Shown here: in pieces, positions 24,036 to 34,544 of the stretch | How the letters are laid out: every line of letters starts with the position of its first letter | Numbering within the stretch: the stretch's first letter is position 1 | Assembly (NCBI GenBank): GCA_030490835.1 | Contig: CM059972.1 | Coordinates: 30,483,452-30,547,451, forward strand | DNA from: Annona cherimola | Taxonomy: Eukaryota > Streptophyta > Magnoliopsida > Magnoliales > Annonaceae | Direction: 5' to 3' | DNA: 64,000 nucleotides | The notes under the pieces: model-generated | Seen by the model: the letters and a program-made list of their open reading frames with translations, nothing else | Database searches by the model: none | Told to the model about the DNA's origin: nothing | Program-made: the position numbers and the translations under genes

Positions 24036-24124
24036 GGCCCTTATATATATTATATGTATTATTATATATTTTCATCATAATAATACATAGTTTAATATGT
24101 ATATGATATATATATTTATATATA

Positions 24125-24715
24125 AAAATACACATATATATATTTATTTATTTTTAAGGAGAAAAATACTTATCCCGTGTGTCAATTCAACCCGCCAGTC
24201 GGGGAGTATCCACGCTGGGAAAAGTAATTTTTGAAAATAATATGTATATATGTATATATATATTTATATATAGAAAATACACATATATATATATTTTTTA
24301 TTTTATTTTTAAGGAGAAAAATATTTATCCCGTGTGTCAATTCAACCCGCCAGTCGGGGAGTATCCACGCTGGGAAAAGTAATTTTTGAAAATAATATGT
24401 ATATATGTATATATATATTTATATATAGAAAATACACATATATATATATTTTATTTTATTTTTAAGGAGAAAAATACTTATCCCGTGTGTCAATTCAACC
24501 CGCCAGTCGGGGAGTATCCACGTTGGGAAAAGTAATTTTTGAAAATAATATGAATATATGTGTATATATATTTATATATAGAAAATACACATATATATAT
24601 TTATATTTATATTTTATTTTTAAGGAGAAAAATACTTATTCCGTGTGTCAATTCAACCCGCAAGTCGGGGAGTATCTACGTTGGAAAAAGTAGTTTTTTT
24701 TGCAAATAATATATA
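24125..24715. repeat. About 155-bp tandem repeat, 4 copies
   Basis: The module ATCCCGTGTGTCAATTCAAC followed by CCGCCAGTCGGGGAGTATCC starts near 24172, 24327, 24480 and 24638 (spacing 153-158 bp). AT-rich spacers separate copies, and most begin with TTTTTAAGGAGAAAAATA. Short ORFs here simply repeat the unit. Confidence 0.95.
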
Positions 24716-24839
24716 TGTATATATATTTATTTTAATAAGAAAGAAATTCTTTTTTTTTTCTTTTTTTTTTACGTAAAAGAAAGAAAGAAAAAAAAAATAT
24801 GGAGAACTCACGTTCTCTTTTCTTTGAGCGTAGGAGGAG

Positions 24840-25124
24840 AGCTCTCGTCACGGTTGAGTTGTCTCCCCTCGTCGTATTGTCCCTGAATGAAGGGCCAAGG
24901 GCCTCTATTTATAGGCGACTCGGAGGTAGTTAGCTGTGAGCGTTTCCGCGGAACTTCATTACGCGGAACTGCATTCACACGGGATTTCGTTGCCGCGGAA
25001 CTACATTTACGCGGAACTCACGTATTCGCGGAACCCCGAGCTGGTGCCCGTTGGTCGCATGATATTTGCTTCTGCGGGACGGTTGTTCAACGACAATATC
25101 TGGCAGTCAATCTCCTGACATATC
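24840..25124 (+). promoter_or_regulatory. LTR-like promoter segment with CGCGGAAC repeats
   Basis: GGGCCTCTATTTATAGGCGA near 24898 looks like a retrotransposon or gene TATA region. Downstream, CGCGGAAC recurs five times (about 24948, 24960, 24994, 25009 and 25027), four of them followed by T- or A-rich CATT-like sequence. The segment is cut at 25124 by the Copia insertion, and no primer-binding site is found after the insertion. It may be the end of a large LTR whose U3 is the 21-24.8 kb array block; this is inference. Confidence 0.45.
25120..25124. repeat. Target-site duplication ATATC, left
   Basis: ATATC immediately precedes the left LTR and is repeated at 30434-30438 after the right LTR. 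Five base pairs is normal for Copia integrase. Confidence 0.9.
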
Positions 25125-25756
25125 TGTTGGGATTTTAGCCTATCCCCTTTTTGTGTGGATTAAACAGGAATAATTAATCACAGACAATAAATATTGCAAA
25201 TGATAAACAATCAAACCACGGGAAAAACACACCACAATTTTACGTGGAAAACCCCTCTTTACCAAAGGGGAAAAACCACGGGACCCAGTCCACGTAAATC
25301 TTCCACTATAAAATAATGGGAATACAATGCAATGTCTTCTCTAGTAAAAACTAGAGGATTTCATCATCACAATAAGGATGGATTTTAATACAGAAATTAA
25401 CCAGGATAGATCTCACCAACTCTGAGATGACGGCGGAATTTTCTCTCTTGATGGCTGGAAGAGATAACTGCCGTAGAAGCCTTGAGCATATGACGATAAA
25501 ATCCGGAGCTGCTGCTGCTGCTTCTCTGAAATCTGAGAAGGGAAGAGAGACTCTCTCTCTGACGAAAAAAAAATCGTCGCTGCCGAGAGAGGAGACGCTG
25601 CCAAGAGGAGAAGAGAGAGAGATGTGATATCTCTCTCTCTCTCACACGCCGAAAGCAGAAAAGGAGGGGGACAAGAGCAGGTGGGGCATTATTGAATAAT
25701 GTCAAATGGGTGGGGGCCCCCACTTTTGACTTCACGTGGGAGGAACCCACCTAACA
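25125..25756 (-). repeat. 3' LTR of the Copia element
   Basis: On the plus strand it runs TGTTGGGATTTTAGCC to CACCTAACA, the standard TG...CA. In element orientation (minus) this is the 3' LTR, directly preceded by the polypurine tract at 25757-25771. Confidence 0.95.
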
Positions 25757-25771
25757 AATCTCCCCCTTCCG
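25757..25771 (-). promoter_or_regulatory. Polypurine tract
   Basis: The plus-strand sequence AATCTCCCCCTTCC reads GGAAGGGGGAGATT on the minus strand, abutting the 3' LTR. It primes plus-strand DNA synthesis. Confidence 0.85.
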
Positions 25772-25772
25772 A

Positions 25773-28700
25773 CTACGTGGAGGGATTTGTCATCCCAACA
25801 ATAGAACGACAAACTTCAAGCTTCTCCCTTGGTAGAGCCTTCGTCAACATATCAGAGCCATTATAATCGGTATGGATTTTCTCAAGTTCAAACAACTTGT
25901 CATTAATAGCTTCTCTTATCCAATGATACCTCACATCAATGTGCTTTGATCTTGCATGAAAAGAAGAATTCTTACCAAGGTGAATTGCGCTTTGACTATC
26001 ACAAAATACTATATATCTCTGTTGTTTGAAGCCAAGCTCATGTAAAAACCTCTTCATCCACAACATTTCTTTGCATGCTTCAGTCGCTGCAATGAATTCT
26101 GCTTCGGTTGTAGAAAGTGCAACACATTTCTGTAGCCTTGATTGCCAAGCTACAGCTCCCCCTGCAAAAGTAATCAAGGAACCAGAGGTAGACTTTCGAG
26201 TGTCCACATCTCCTGCCATATCTGCATCTGTGTAGCCAATTAGTAAGGGTTTCTCATTGCCAAAACAAAGTCTCAAACTGGAAGTACCTCGTAGATATCT
26301 CATAATCCACTTAACTGCATTCCAATGCTCTCTCCCAGGATTAGACAAGAACCGGCTTACAACACCAACTGCATAAGCTATGTCTGGTCTTGTACATACC
26401 ATTGCATACATCAAACTTCCTACAGCTGAAGCATATGGAACCCTTTCCATGTCTTTCTTCTCTGCATCTGTAGAGGGACACTGCTCAATGTTTAGCTTAA
26501 AATGAGTAGCAAGAGGAGAGTTAACCGCTTTAGCTTTGTCCATGTTGAACCTCTGAAGTACCTTCTCAATGTAGTTCTCCTGTGACAGATATAACTTCTT
26601 GGCATTCCTCTCACGATGAATGCTTATGCCAAGAATTTGCTTTGTCGACCCTAAATCCTTCATAGCAAAAATTTGACTTAGTTGCGTCTTCAACCTATCA
26701 ATCCTTGAAGAATTGTTTCCAACAATCAACATATCATCGACATAAAGCAATAGTATAATAATATCATCATCAGAGAATTTCTGCACAAAGACACAATGAT
26801 CAGAAGTTGTTTTTCGATAGCCATGTTTCTCCATAACTGACTCAAACTTCTTATACCATTGTCTTGGTGCTTGCTTCAAGCCATAGAGGCTTTTTCTCAG
26901 CTTGCACACATAGTCCTCTTTTCCTTTTACCATGAAACCCTCTGGCTGCTCCATATAAATTTCCTTGTCTAGTTCACCATGAAGAAAAGCAGTCTTTACA
27001 TCCATTTGTTCAATCTCCAAATCAAGACTAGCTGCTAGACCCAAAACCACACGAATAGATGACATTTTAACAACTGGAGAAAAAATCTCATCAAAATCAA
27101 TACCTTTCTTTTGATTGAATCCCTTGACGACCAATCTAGCTTTGTATCGAGGTTGTGTAGTATCTTGTTCTTGCTTCACTCTGTATACCCACTTGTTCTT
27201 CAAAGCTCTTTTGCCCATAGGCAACTTTACCAACTCAAATGTATGATTTTCATGCAGTGACTTCATCTCATCTCTCATGGCTTCAACCCACTCCTTCTTG
27301 TGTTCATCTTCCATGGCTTCTGCATAACATTCGGGCTCTCCCCCGTCAGTCAGTAACACATATTCATCAACAGAATATCGTGTAGAAGGATGGCGATCTC
27401 TAGTAGACCTCCTGAGTGGAACATCTGGTGGAACTTCTGGTACTGGTGACTGCTCAACAATGTCATCATTAATCTCAACCTGTGTATGAGTATCAACATC
27501 AACTGTACCATCCTGGTCATCTTGAACTTCATCTCTAACCTGTACTGGCACATGTGTCAAAGGAACTGGATCCAAGTCTGTTAAATTATCATAATATTGA
27601 GAAACTGTTTTAACTGTTTTCTCAATATCTTGTATGGTTTGGTCTTCCATAAACACAACATCTCGGCTTCTTACAAGCTTTTTCTGTACCGGATCATAAA
27701 ACCTGTAACCAAAATCATCTTGGCCATAGCCAATAAATACACACTGCCTTGTCTTGACATCAAGCTTAGACCTCTCATCTTTGGGAATATGCACAAAGGC
27801 CTTACATCCAAAGATACGCAAGTGACTATAGGATACATCTTTTCCCAACCAAACTCTGTTTGGAACATCAAAATTTAAAGGAACACAAGGCGTGAGATTT
27901 AACACATGTACAACGGTACTCAAAGCCTCACCCCAAAAAGATCCTGGCAACTGTGCATATGAAAGCAAACATCTTACCCTTTCAACTAGTGTTCTGTTCA
28001 TCCTCTCAGCTAGCCCATTTAACTGAGGAGTCTTCGGAGGTGTCCTTTGATGCCTAATACCCAGCTGTTTGCAATATTCATCAAAAGGACCACAATACTC
28101 ACCTCCATTATCAGTTCTGAAACACTTCAACTTCTTCCCAGTCTGTCTCTCAACTGAGGTCTGAAACTGTTTAAACACATCTAACACTTGGTCTTTTGTC
28201 TTCAAGGTATAGACCCATAACTTCCTTGAATGATCATCTATAAAAGTCACAAAATAGAGAGCACCACCAAGTGTTTTTACTTTCATGGGACCACAAACAT
28301 CGGAATATACTAAATCAAGTATACCCGGCTGTCTTGAAGGAGGGGATATTTTAAAGGCAACTCTGTTTTGCTTCCCTGCCAAGCAATGAGCACATTTCTT
28401 CAATGCTGTATTCTTCAATCCAGAAAGAAGATTTTTCTTTGCCAAAACCATCAAACCCTTCTCACTCATGTGGCATAGTCTTCTATGCCATAGCTCTGTT
28501 GTACTTTCATTCTCCATTGCATTGATAATACAAGAAGAAACCTTTGCCTGCATGAAGTACAATGAGGAGCACTTCTTGCCTCTAGCCACAATCATAAAAC
28601 CTTTAGTAAGCTTCCAATGACCATCATTGAAGGTGTTGCAAAACCCCTCGTCATCAAGTTTACCTGCTGAAATCAAATTCAAGCGAATATCAGGAATAAG

Positions 28701-29756
28701 TTTAACATTTTTCAAAAGCAACATCGTACCATTGTTGGTCTCCAAGCACACATCTCCCATGCCTACGGCTTTAGCTACACCATTGTTACCCATCTTAACA
28801 TTCCCAAAGTCTCCGGATGTATAAGATGTAAAGAAGTCTCTTCGTGATGTAGCATGAATGGAGGCACCGCTATCAATCACCCAACTAGTGTCATGGCATG
28901 CAAGGTTGACAACATCATCATCATACACAACAAGGAAGTCATCTGTGATGGCAGAAACTCTATCAACATCATTACTATCATCAGTTTCTTTTTCTATCCC
29001 TTTTTCATTTTTGTAGTCTCTTTTGAGTTGTCGACAATACTTCTTTATATGCCCCCTTTTACCACAGTGATAACACTCAACATTGGCAAACCTGTTTGAC
29101 TTGCTTTTGCTTCTGTCTCTGTTCTTCGGACCTTTACTCTTGCTCCTTCCCCTCTTTTCCATGACTAAGACATCTGACTGTGACGGACCCTGTGACTTTC
29201 TTCTTATCTCTTCATTTAAAACACTACTCTTAGCCAAATCCATAGTGATTACACCATTTGGAGCTGAGTTAGATACCGACATTCTAAACGTCTCCCACGA
29301 GTCCGGCAATGTGCCTAGAAGCCATAACCCCTGCACCTCATCTTCAAACTTGATATTCATCCCAGCCAACTGATTAAGAATTCCCTGGTAAGCATTCAAG
29401 TGATCTGATAAAGGAGTTCCATCCCTGTATTTCAAGCCCATCAACTTCTTTATTAGAAACAACTTGTTGTTCCCGGTTTTTCGAGCATACAGCTGTTCAA
29501 GCCTGTCCCATAAAGAACGTGCATTTGTTTCTTCACTGACATGGTTTAAAACATTATCATCCACCCACTGCCTGATATACCCACATACTTGACGATGAAG
29601 TAAAGCCCATTCAGCATCAGTTTTTTCTACGGGTTTTTGTTCCGCAAACACAGGCAAATAAAAATCTTTGACATATAGTAGGTCTTCCATTTTTCCCTTC
29701 CACACATGATAATTTGAACCATTCAAATTAATCATTCTACTTGTATTAACCTCCAT
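25773..29756 (-). CDS. Copia Gag-Pol polyprotein, 1327 aa
   Basis: Single open frame. Order: Gag (about residues 1-200); CCHC zinc knuckle (C228-C241, [14 protein letters not shown]); aspartic protease (VIDSGAS near 293-299); GAG-pre-integrase His/Cys domain (LWHRRLCH ... CAHC near 425-465); integrase core with its D, D and E in [17 protein letters not shown] and [10 protein letters not shown]; Copia reverse transcriptase ([28 protein letters not shown], catalytic YVDDMLIVG); and RNase H ([25 protein letters not shown]). The length matches Tnt1/Tork-type elements. The ATG lies about 30 bp after the primer-binding site. There are no stops, frameshifts or missing catalytic residues. The protein makes virus-like particles, copies the element RNA and integrates the DNA. 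Confidence 0.97.
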   Translation of the reverse strand: MEVNTSRMINLNGSNYHVWKGKMEDLLYVKDFYLPVFAEQKPVEKTDAEWALLHRQVCGYIRQWVDDNVLNHVSEETNARSLWDRLEQLYARKTGNNKLFLIKKLMGLKYRDGTPLSDHLNAYQGILNQLAGMNIKFEDEVQGLWLLGTLPDSWETFRMSVSNSAPNGVITMDLAKSSVLNEEIRRKSQGPSQSDVLVMEKRGRSKSKGPKNRDRSKSKSNRFANVECYHCGKRGHIKKYCRQLKRDYKNEKGIEKETDDSNDVDRVSAITDDFLVVYDDDVVNLACHDTSWVIDSGASIHATSRRDFFTSYTSGDFGNVKMGNNGVAKAVGMGDVCLETNNGTMLLLKNVKLIPDIRLNLISAGKLDDEGFCNTFNDGHWKLTKGFMIVARGKKCSSLYFMQAKVSSCIINAMENESTTELWHRRLCHMSEKGLMVLAKKNLLSGLKNTALKKCAHCLAGKQNRVAFKISPPSRQPGILDLVYSDVCGPMKVKTLGGALYFVTFIDDHSRKLWVYTLKTKDQVLDVFKQFQTSVERQTGKKLKCFRTDNGGEYCGPFDEYCKQLGIRHQRTPPKTPQLNGLAERMNRTLVERVRCLLSYAQLPGSFWGEALSTVVHVLNLTPCVPLNFDVPNRVWLGKDVSYSHLRIFGCKAFVHIPKDERSKLDVKTRQCVFIGYGQDDFGYRFYDPVQKKLVRSRDVVFMEDQTIQDIEKTVKTVSQYYDNLTDLDPVPLTHVPVQVRDEVQDDQDGTVDVDTHTQVEINDDIVEQSPVPEVPPDVPLRRSTRDRHPSTRYSVDEYVLLTDGGEPECYAEAMEDEHKKEWVEAMRDEMKSLHENHTFELVKLPMGKRALKNKWVYRVKQEQDTTQPRYKARLVVKGFNQKKGIDFDEIFSPVVKMSSIRVVLGLAASLDLEIEQMDVKTAFLHGELDKEIYMEQPEGFMVKGKEDYVCKLRKSLYGLKQAPRQWYKKFESVMEKHGYRKTTSDHCVFVQKFSDDDIIILLLYVDDMLIVGNNSSRIDRLKTQLSQIFAMKDLGSTKQILGISIHRERNAKKLYLSQENYIEKVLQRFNMDKAKAVNSPLATHFKLNIEQCPSTDAEKKDMERVPYASAVGSLMYAMVCTRPDIAYAVGVVSRFLSNPGREHWNAVKWIMRYLRGTSSLRLCFGNEKPLLIGYTDADMAGDVDTRKSTSGSLITFAGGAVAWQSRLQKCVALSTTEAEFIAATEACKEMLWMKRFLHELGFKQQRYIVFCDSQSAIHLGKNSSFHARSKHIDVRYHWIREAINDKLFELEKIHTDYNGSDMLTKALPREKLEVCRSIVGMTNPST

Positions 29757-29786
29757 CGTTCAACACAAGGCACAAGATTACTAAAA

Positions 29787-29802
29787 CCTCGCTCTGATAC
29801 CA
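29787..29802 (-). promoter_or_regulatory. Primer-binding site, tRNA-Met type
   Basis: The minus strand reads TGGTATCAGAGCGAGG two bases inside the 5' LTR. TGGTATCAGAGC is complementary to the 3' end of initiator tRNA-Met, the usual Copia primer. Confidence 0.93.
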
Positions 29803-29804
29803 CT

Positions 29805-30433
29805 TGTTGGGATTTTAGCCTATCCCCTTTTTGTGTGGATTAAACAGGAATAATTAATCACAGACAATAAATATTGCAAATGATAAACAATCAAACCACG
29901 GGAAAAACACACCACAATTTTACGTGGAAAACCCCTCTTTACCAAAGGGGAAAAACCACGGGACCCAGTCCACGTAAATCTTCCACTATAAAATAATGGG
30001 AATACAATGCAATGTCTTCTCTAGTAAAAACTAGAGGATTTCATCATCACAATAAGGATGGATTTTAATACAGAAATTAACCAGGATAGATCTCACCAAC
30101 TCTGAGATGATGGCGGAATTTTCTCTCTTGATGGCTGAAAGAGATAACTGCCGTAGAAGCCTTGAGCATATGACGATAAAATCCGGAGCTGCTGCTGCTG
30201 CTTCTCTGAAATCTGAGAGGGAAGAGAGACTCTCTCTCTGACGAAAAAAAAATCGTCGCTGCCGAGAGAGGAGACGCTGCCAAGAGGAGAAGAGAGAGAG
30301 ATGTGATATCTCTCTCTCTCACACGCCGAAAGCAGAAAAGGAGGGGGACAAGAGCAGGTGGGGCATTATTGAATAATGCCAAATGGGTGGGGCCCCCCAC
30401 TTTTGACTTCACGTGGGAGGAACCCACCTAACA
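29805..30433 (-). repeat. 5' LTR of the Copia element
   Basis: It is 629 bp and almost identical to 25125-25756 (about four substitutions, plus a 1-bp and a 2-bp length difference). It should carry the element promoter on the minus strand. Confidence 0.95.
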
Positions 30434-30438
30434 ATATC

Positions 30439-30595
30439 TTGTGCATGCGAACACGCCACTTCCTGTAACTCCCATTTCCACTGAATACGTGAACAACTTT
30501 CCATGAGCTGCCCCGTCGTCTAGCAATTTCATCCAATTTTGCCCTGTGCTCTGCCTCATCTTTCTTCTGCCTTACGCTTTCGAGCTTCCTCCTTT
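30439..30595 (-). pseudogene. Charged coiled-coil fragment, possibly eIF3a-derived
   Basis: Minus-strand frames give [13 protein letters not shown] and, after a shift, DEAEHRAKLDEIARRR. These resemble the Lys/Glu/Arg-rich helical region of plant eIF3 subunit a (…REAEE…KAKLDEIA…). It abuts the proteasome fragment directly at the point where that homology ends. The short match and biased composition leave the identity tentative. Confidence 0.4.
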
Positions 30596-31102
30596 TCACG
30601 CAGCTTGGGAGCATGATCCAATGGCAAATGCCTCATATTCGAAGTAGTTTCCACTTAGGCAGTTATAATAGAGGTGAGCCCCAGATTCATTTAGACCAGC
30701 AACCAGAAGACCCACGCCATAGGGTCTTTTCCATGATCGCTGGGTGCAAACCTGGGCCTTGTCGGCGAGCTGAACGACGAGGCGGCCAACTAGGAGAGGC
30801 GACTTGTAAACGAAGCTATAGTTGATGCACTCGGATCTGAGGTACCGCGAGAGGACCCGGCCGTCGGCAGTAAGGCCAGCAATGGCGATGCCAATGTGAT
30901 TGTAGATCTCGAAAATCTTCTTCTGGTGGGATGAGAGTTCGGAATTTGCCTTGTTGACGCTGGCGAGAACGACGTGGGTCTTTGATCGGAAGTCGACCGC
31001 TGCCGACCCCTGCTTCACGGCCTCTATTGCGTGCTCCACCTGGAATAGCCGGCCCTGCGGGCTCCACGTCGTGACATCCGTGTCATACTGGTTGCGAAAC
31101 AT
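30596..31102 (-). pseudogene. PAF1-like: Proteasome subunit alpha type-1, truncated intronless copy
   Basis: The 168-codon frame begins [20 protein letters not shown] and continues with [35 protein letters not shown] and [17 protein letters not shown], all hallmarks of 20S proteasome alpha-1. The full protein is about 275-280 aa. Here homology stops at [18 protein letters not shown], followed at once by a stop. Several conserved residues have changed ([15 protein letters not shown]). No introns interrupt it, so it derives from an mRNA or processed copy. It is not expected to be functional. Confidence 0.93.
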
Positions 31103-31105
31103 CTT

Positions 31106-31845
31106 TCAGAAACTGCTCCTTCTGCCTCTTTCCTTGCTATCAACATGATAGTCATTTACGATCCTCTCTATTTTTACACACTCCTTTTCTCTGCGTAGTT
31201 TCTCAAGCAGAGCATATGCTGAAGCAAATGCTGAAGCTGTTTTTGGCTGCCATCTTCTTGGTTCATGGTATGCCGACTGCAATGAAGCAGACTCATGCCT
31301 TGGATGGCTACAGGTTGGAACAAGGAGAACAGAGAATATTCTATGAGCTCCAATACGCACTTCTACATCTGGGTGCATCATGGTTTTGAGAAGTTGGAGG
31401 AGAAGAGCCTCAGGAAAGACCTGCAGTGAATATGACTGGATAGATGCCAATGAGGTAATATGAGCAAGAACCAACAATGATTCAATTGTTGCCTTTGTAA
31501 CAATTCCCCCAGGTGGCAGCTTCTCCAAAGTTAATGCCATCAAATCAAATAACGGCCTTGAATCACCAATCCCTTTAACAATTTCTAGTAAGCAGTCTTC
31601 AATAGAATTTTGAAGTAAAATGTTCGGGTTTGAGTCTTGTCGTCCAACTGATTCAACTGCTGCCTGAAGGCTTTTCCTCAAGTGCCTACGCAGATCACTA
31701 ACAACTTCAATTTCCACAACCACACCTTGAAATCTTAGTTGCCGAGCCAAGGCAGTAGCAATCTGAATGATATCTGACTTAAGTTGAGGATCATGTCCAA
31801 TATTTTTATGATCCAGATGCCGGATGACAGCTGCCATAATAAACT
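31106..31845 (-). pseudogene. EFR3/SRL2-type ARM-repeat gene, upstream-half fragment
   Basis: The 243-codon frame matches the plant EFR3-like family (SEMI-ROLLED LEAF 2 type): AAVIRHLDHKNIGHDPQL, SIEDCLLEIVKGIGDSRPLF, MALTLEKLPPGG and HPDVEVRIGAHRIFSVLL. These proteins are ARM-repeat scaffolds, with yeast/animal EFR3 anchoring PI4-kinase at the plasma membrane. No introns are present. It ends RGRRSSF and a stop, three bases before the proteasome ATG. The matching downstream half lies upstream of it, at 31850-32310, so the order is permuted relative to the parent gene. Confidence 0.85.
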
Positions 31846-31849
31846 GTTC

Positions 31850-32310
31850 ATTCCATCACCATAAAATAATGACTTCAGAAAATCAGTCAACTGAGGTATG
31901 TGATAGCTTTTTGCAGCAAACATCAGCATTGCCAGTGCCTACACAAATACTGATTTTCGGGGGGATGGGGACAATATTCCATTCGGATTTATGGATGCAT
32001 TCCTGAGAGACAAAGGCAGCTGAAGGAAGCGCCATGTGGTGTTTTGATTTGAATTCTTCAGGTGCGAAGAAAGAAGTGTCAAGCTATACGAATGAGAGAT
32101 TGCTTCAAGGTTTGCAGGCAAATTATCAGGAAGATTTGCCTGAATCCAGAAAGCGGAGAGTAACTGAGCTGTTTGATCCTCGCTTAGCTTGACAATATTT
32201 GGCTCATCTGCTGAGCTAGTGGAGCCAGCTGTCCTGTCAATGATAGAACTAATTTTATGAAAGTTGGGTGAACTTTTCCGAACCCATCCATGTTTCCAGT
32301 CTTCATCTAC
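31850..32310 (-). pseudogene. EFR3/SRL2-type gene, downstream-half fragment (out of order)
   Basis: The minus strand reads KISSIIDRTAGSTSSADEP region, then KLSEDQTAQLLSAFWIQANL, NLPANLEAISHSYSLTLLSS and MLMFAAKSYHIPQLTDFLKS. In the family this block follows the AAVIRHLDHKN block, whereas here it precedes it. An in-frame TAG sits where the family has the residues before GMLMFAAK. It is intronless and decayed. Its 5' end meets the TTTA microsatellite that separates it from the oppositely oriented TOC159 copy. Confidence 0.8.
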
Positions 32311-32317
32311 AGCTTCC

Positions 32318-32366
32318 CTTTTTATTTATTTATTATTAATATTATTTATTTATTTATTTTATTATC
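32318..32366. repeat. (TTTA)n microsatellite
   Basis: An imperfect TTTA/TTA run lies exactly between the divergent EFR3-type and TOC159-type fragments. Confidence 0.85.
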
Positions 32367-32377
32367 ACAATAGACCC

Positions 32378-34517
32378 ATGGTTAAAAATATACCTCATCA
32401 AACGAATGAGGATGAAATGTTGTTCTTGGATAAGGTGCAAACAATGAAGTTGAAGTACTTGCATATTGCTCAGAGACTGGGCCATTCTCCCCAAATTGGA
32501 ATGACTGCTCCCATTTTCCATAATTTGGGCCTTTCTGAAAGAATTAGATTGGGGAGGCTAGTCAGTCAGCATTTTGGACTCATGAGCACCGACATCAGCA
32601 CTGCAACGCAGATGAAAACAGCTGAGGGAGACAATCTTGATTTCTCTTGCAATATTCTTGTCATAGGAAAAATCAGAGTAGGTAAGCGTGCAATCATAGA
32701 CTCCATTTTTGGTGAAAAGAAGTCTCCAACAAGTGCATTTGAACCCATGACTACTTCAATGAAGGAGATTTGTGGAACAGTAGACGTGGTTAAACTGCGT
32801 GTCATAGATATACCAAGCCTCAAGTCATCCACGATGAAACAAAATGCAAACAAGAAGATTTTGTTGTCAGTGAACAAGCTAATAAAGAAATTCCCTCTGG
32901 ACGTTGTTCTTTAAATTGATCAACTTGATGTCCCAAAAAGTAAGTGTAATGATCTGCTTATTTTAGAATTGATCAGTAGTACTCTTAGTTCATCTATCTG
33001 GTGAAATTCCATCATCATGCTGACTCATGCTGCTTCTGAACCACCTGAGGGACCTGATGGGCTCTCTGTAAGTTACAACCATTACACTGCTCAAATGTCC
33101 CATGTTGTCCAGCACTCTATCAGGCAGGTTTGTGGTGATTCTTGCCTCATGACTCATCCATTGAATCCTGTGGCTCTTGTTGAGAATCATCCCTCTCGTG
33201 GAAGAAATGGAGATGGCCAAGAAATCCTTCCCAACGGCCAAAGGTGGAGGTCTCAGCTATTGCTGTTGTGCTATTCATTAAAGATTTCATCAGAAGCAAA
33301 TCACTCTTGAAACCTCAGGACCCCCCTACAAGGAAGCTCTTTGGGCTTCATCGTTGTCCATCCCAGCCCTTTTTGCTGTCTTCCTTCATGCAAGTGGGTT
33401 CTCATCCATAGCTCTCAACAGATTTGGGAGGCACATATGGTGAGTGGGATGTTGATTTGGCTGAGCAACTTGATTTCACCTGGCCCCTGGGGAAGAGTAG
33501 AAGATGTTGATGACCATGATCAGCTTCCTCCTTTCAAGCCCCTGAGGAAATCTCAAATTGCCCAGCTTACCAAGGAACTGAGGAAGGCATACCGGAAGGA
33601 GTACGATTACAAAGTAAAGCTCTTCCAGAAGAAACTGTGGAAAATTTTTCAAAGACTGAAGGAGCTCAAGAAGAGAACAGAGGAGGGGCAGGGTGATTGC
33701 AGATATGCAAATTTAGAAGTTTTTTCCTAGGTAGGTCCTATAAGAATAGTTCTCATGAGTTGACTGGACGTGGGAAGGAAGGCCCTTCTGACAGATCAAT
33801 TCCTTTTCTTGATATGGACTTGCCACTTTCATTTGATGGGGATAACCTTTCATACAGCTATCGGTTATTGGAAATTACTCCACAGCTCCTGACATGGCCT
33901 ATTTTAAGCATGAAGGGGGGGGGATCATGATTGTGGGTACGACGGAATCAGTCTTGAAGAGACCCTTGTGATCGCCAACCAATTTCCAACATCAACAAAG
34001 CTTCAAATAACAAAGGATAAGAGGGAATTTAGCATTCTTCTGGATTCACCTGTTTCCACAAAGCATGGTCACAATGCCTCAACTGATTCCACATTCAAAG
34101 GGTTGAAAATAAGCTTGCCTACATTCTAACAGGAGAAACAAAGTTCAACATTATCAAAAAGAACAGAGCTGCAGCTCATATATCGGTTGCTTCCTTGGGT
34201 GACAATGCAGCAACTGGAATTAAAGCCGAGGATCAGACCGATCTGCCGGCATGCTAATCTGCTCTGTAGCACTGGTATGATCTGTGGAAGGGCTCTGTCA
34301 TTGGTGAACTGGCAGAGAATAACTTAGCATTTGGGCCTGACGTTCAATCCCAGTCTGCACTTGAGAGGAACTCAAAGATGCCATCCATGTCCGATTCAAT
34401 AACAAACTTAGTGGTCAGATCACTGTACGAATGAGAAGCTCAGAGCAGTTGCAGATTGGTCTCGGCGGTGTCATTCCCCCTGCAATTTCAGTCTTCAGAA
34501 CCCTCTGGGCCTCATGA
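32378..34517 (+). pseudogene. TOC159-like: TOC159-type chloroplast import receptor, intronless pseudogene (G and M domains)
   Basis: It covers the GTPase and membrane domains of the outer-envelope preprotein receptor, without the acidic N-terminal domain. Segments: LKYLHIAQRLGHSPQIG; ILVIGKIRVGKRAIIDSIFG, where the family P-loop GKTGVGKS is altered at key positions; AFEPMTTSMKEICGTVD; KLRVIDIPSLKSS; LTHAASEPPEGPDG; VENHPSR with EILPNGQRWRSQLLLLCYS; DQLPPFKPLRKSQIAQLTKE (a TOC159-type match); and a C-terminus FNNKLSGQITVR ... SSEQLQIGLGG. Stops and shifts near 32914, 33310, 33730 and 33930 and the broken P-loop make it non-functional. Confidence 0.92.
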
Positions 34518-34544
34518 ATCTCCTACCGTACTAGATTTCTGTCA

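Larger units (their letters stand above)
25125..30433 (-). mobile_element. Intact Ty1/Copia LTR retrotransposon (Tork/Tnt1-like)
   Basis: Complete element of 5309 bp: left LTR 25125-25756, right LTR 29805-30433, 5-bp duplications ATATC, tRNA-Met-type primer site, polypurine tract and one uninterrupted gag-pol frame on the minus strand. The two LTRs differ by about four substitutions and two small indels over 630 bp, so insertion is recent. It interrupts the LTR-like segment at 24.8-25.1 kb and separates it from the host-gene mosaic at 30.44 kb. With all domains intact it could be autonomous. Confidence 0.97.

Noticed and set aside
21040..24715. CRISPR-like regular repeats
   Set aside because: The arrays are direct tandem repeats without unique spacers, in a eukaryotic context.
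25397..25750. ORFs within the Copia LTRs
   Set aside because: They occur in both LTRs and derive from CT-repeat-rich U3/R sequence; no known Copia LTR protein.
29787..29802. Possible tRNA gene piece
   Set aside because: It is the 16-bp primer-binding complement next to the LTR, not a tRNA gene; no cloverleaf is present. I found no tRNA or rRNA genes in the window.
30613..31148. Plus-strand and alternate-frame ORFs over the proteasome fragment
   Set aside because: They are shadow frames of the proteasome alpha-1 pseudogene.
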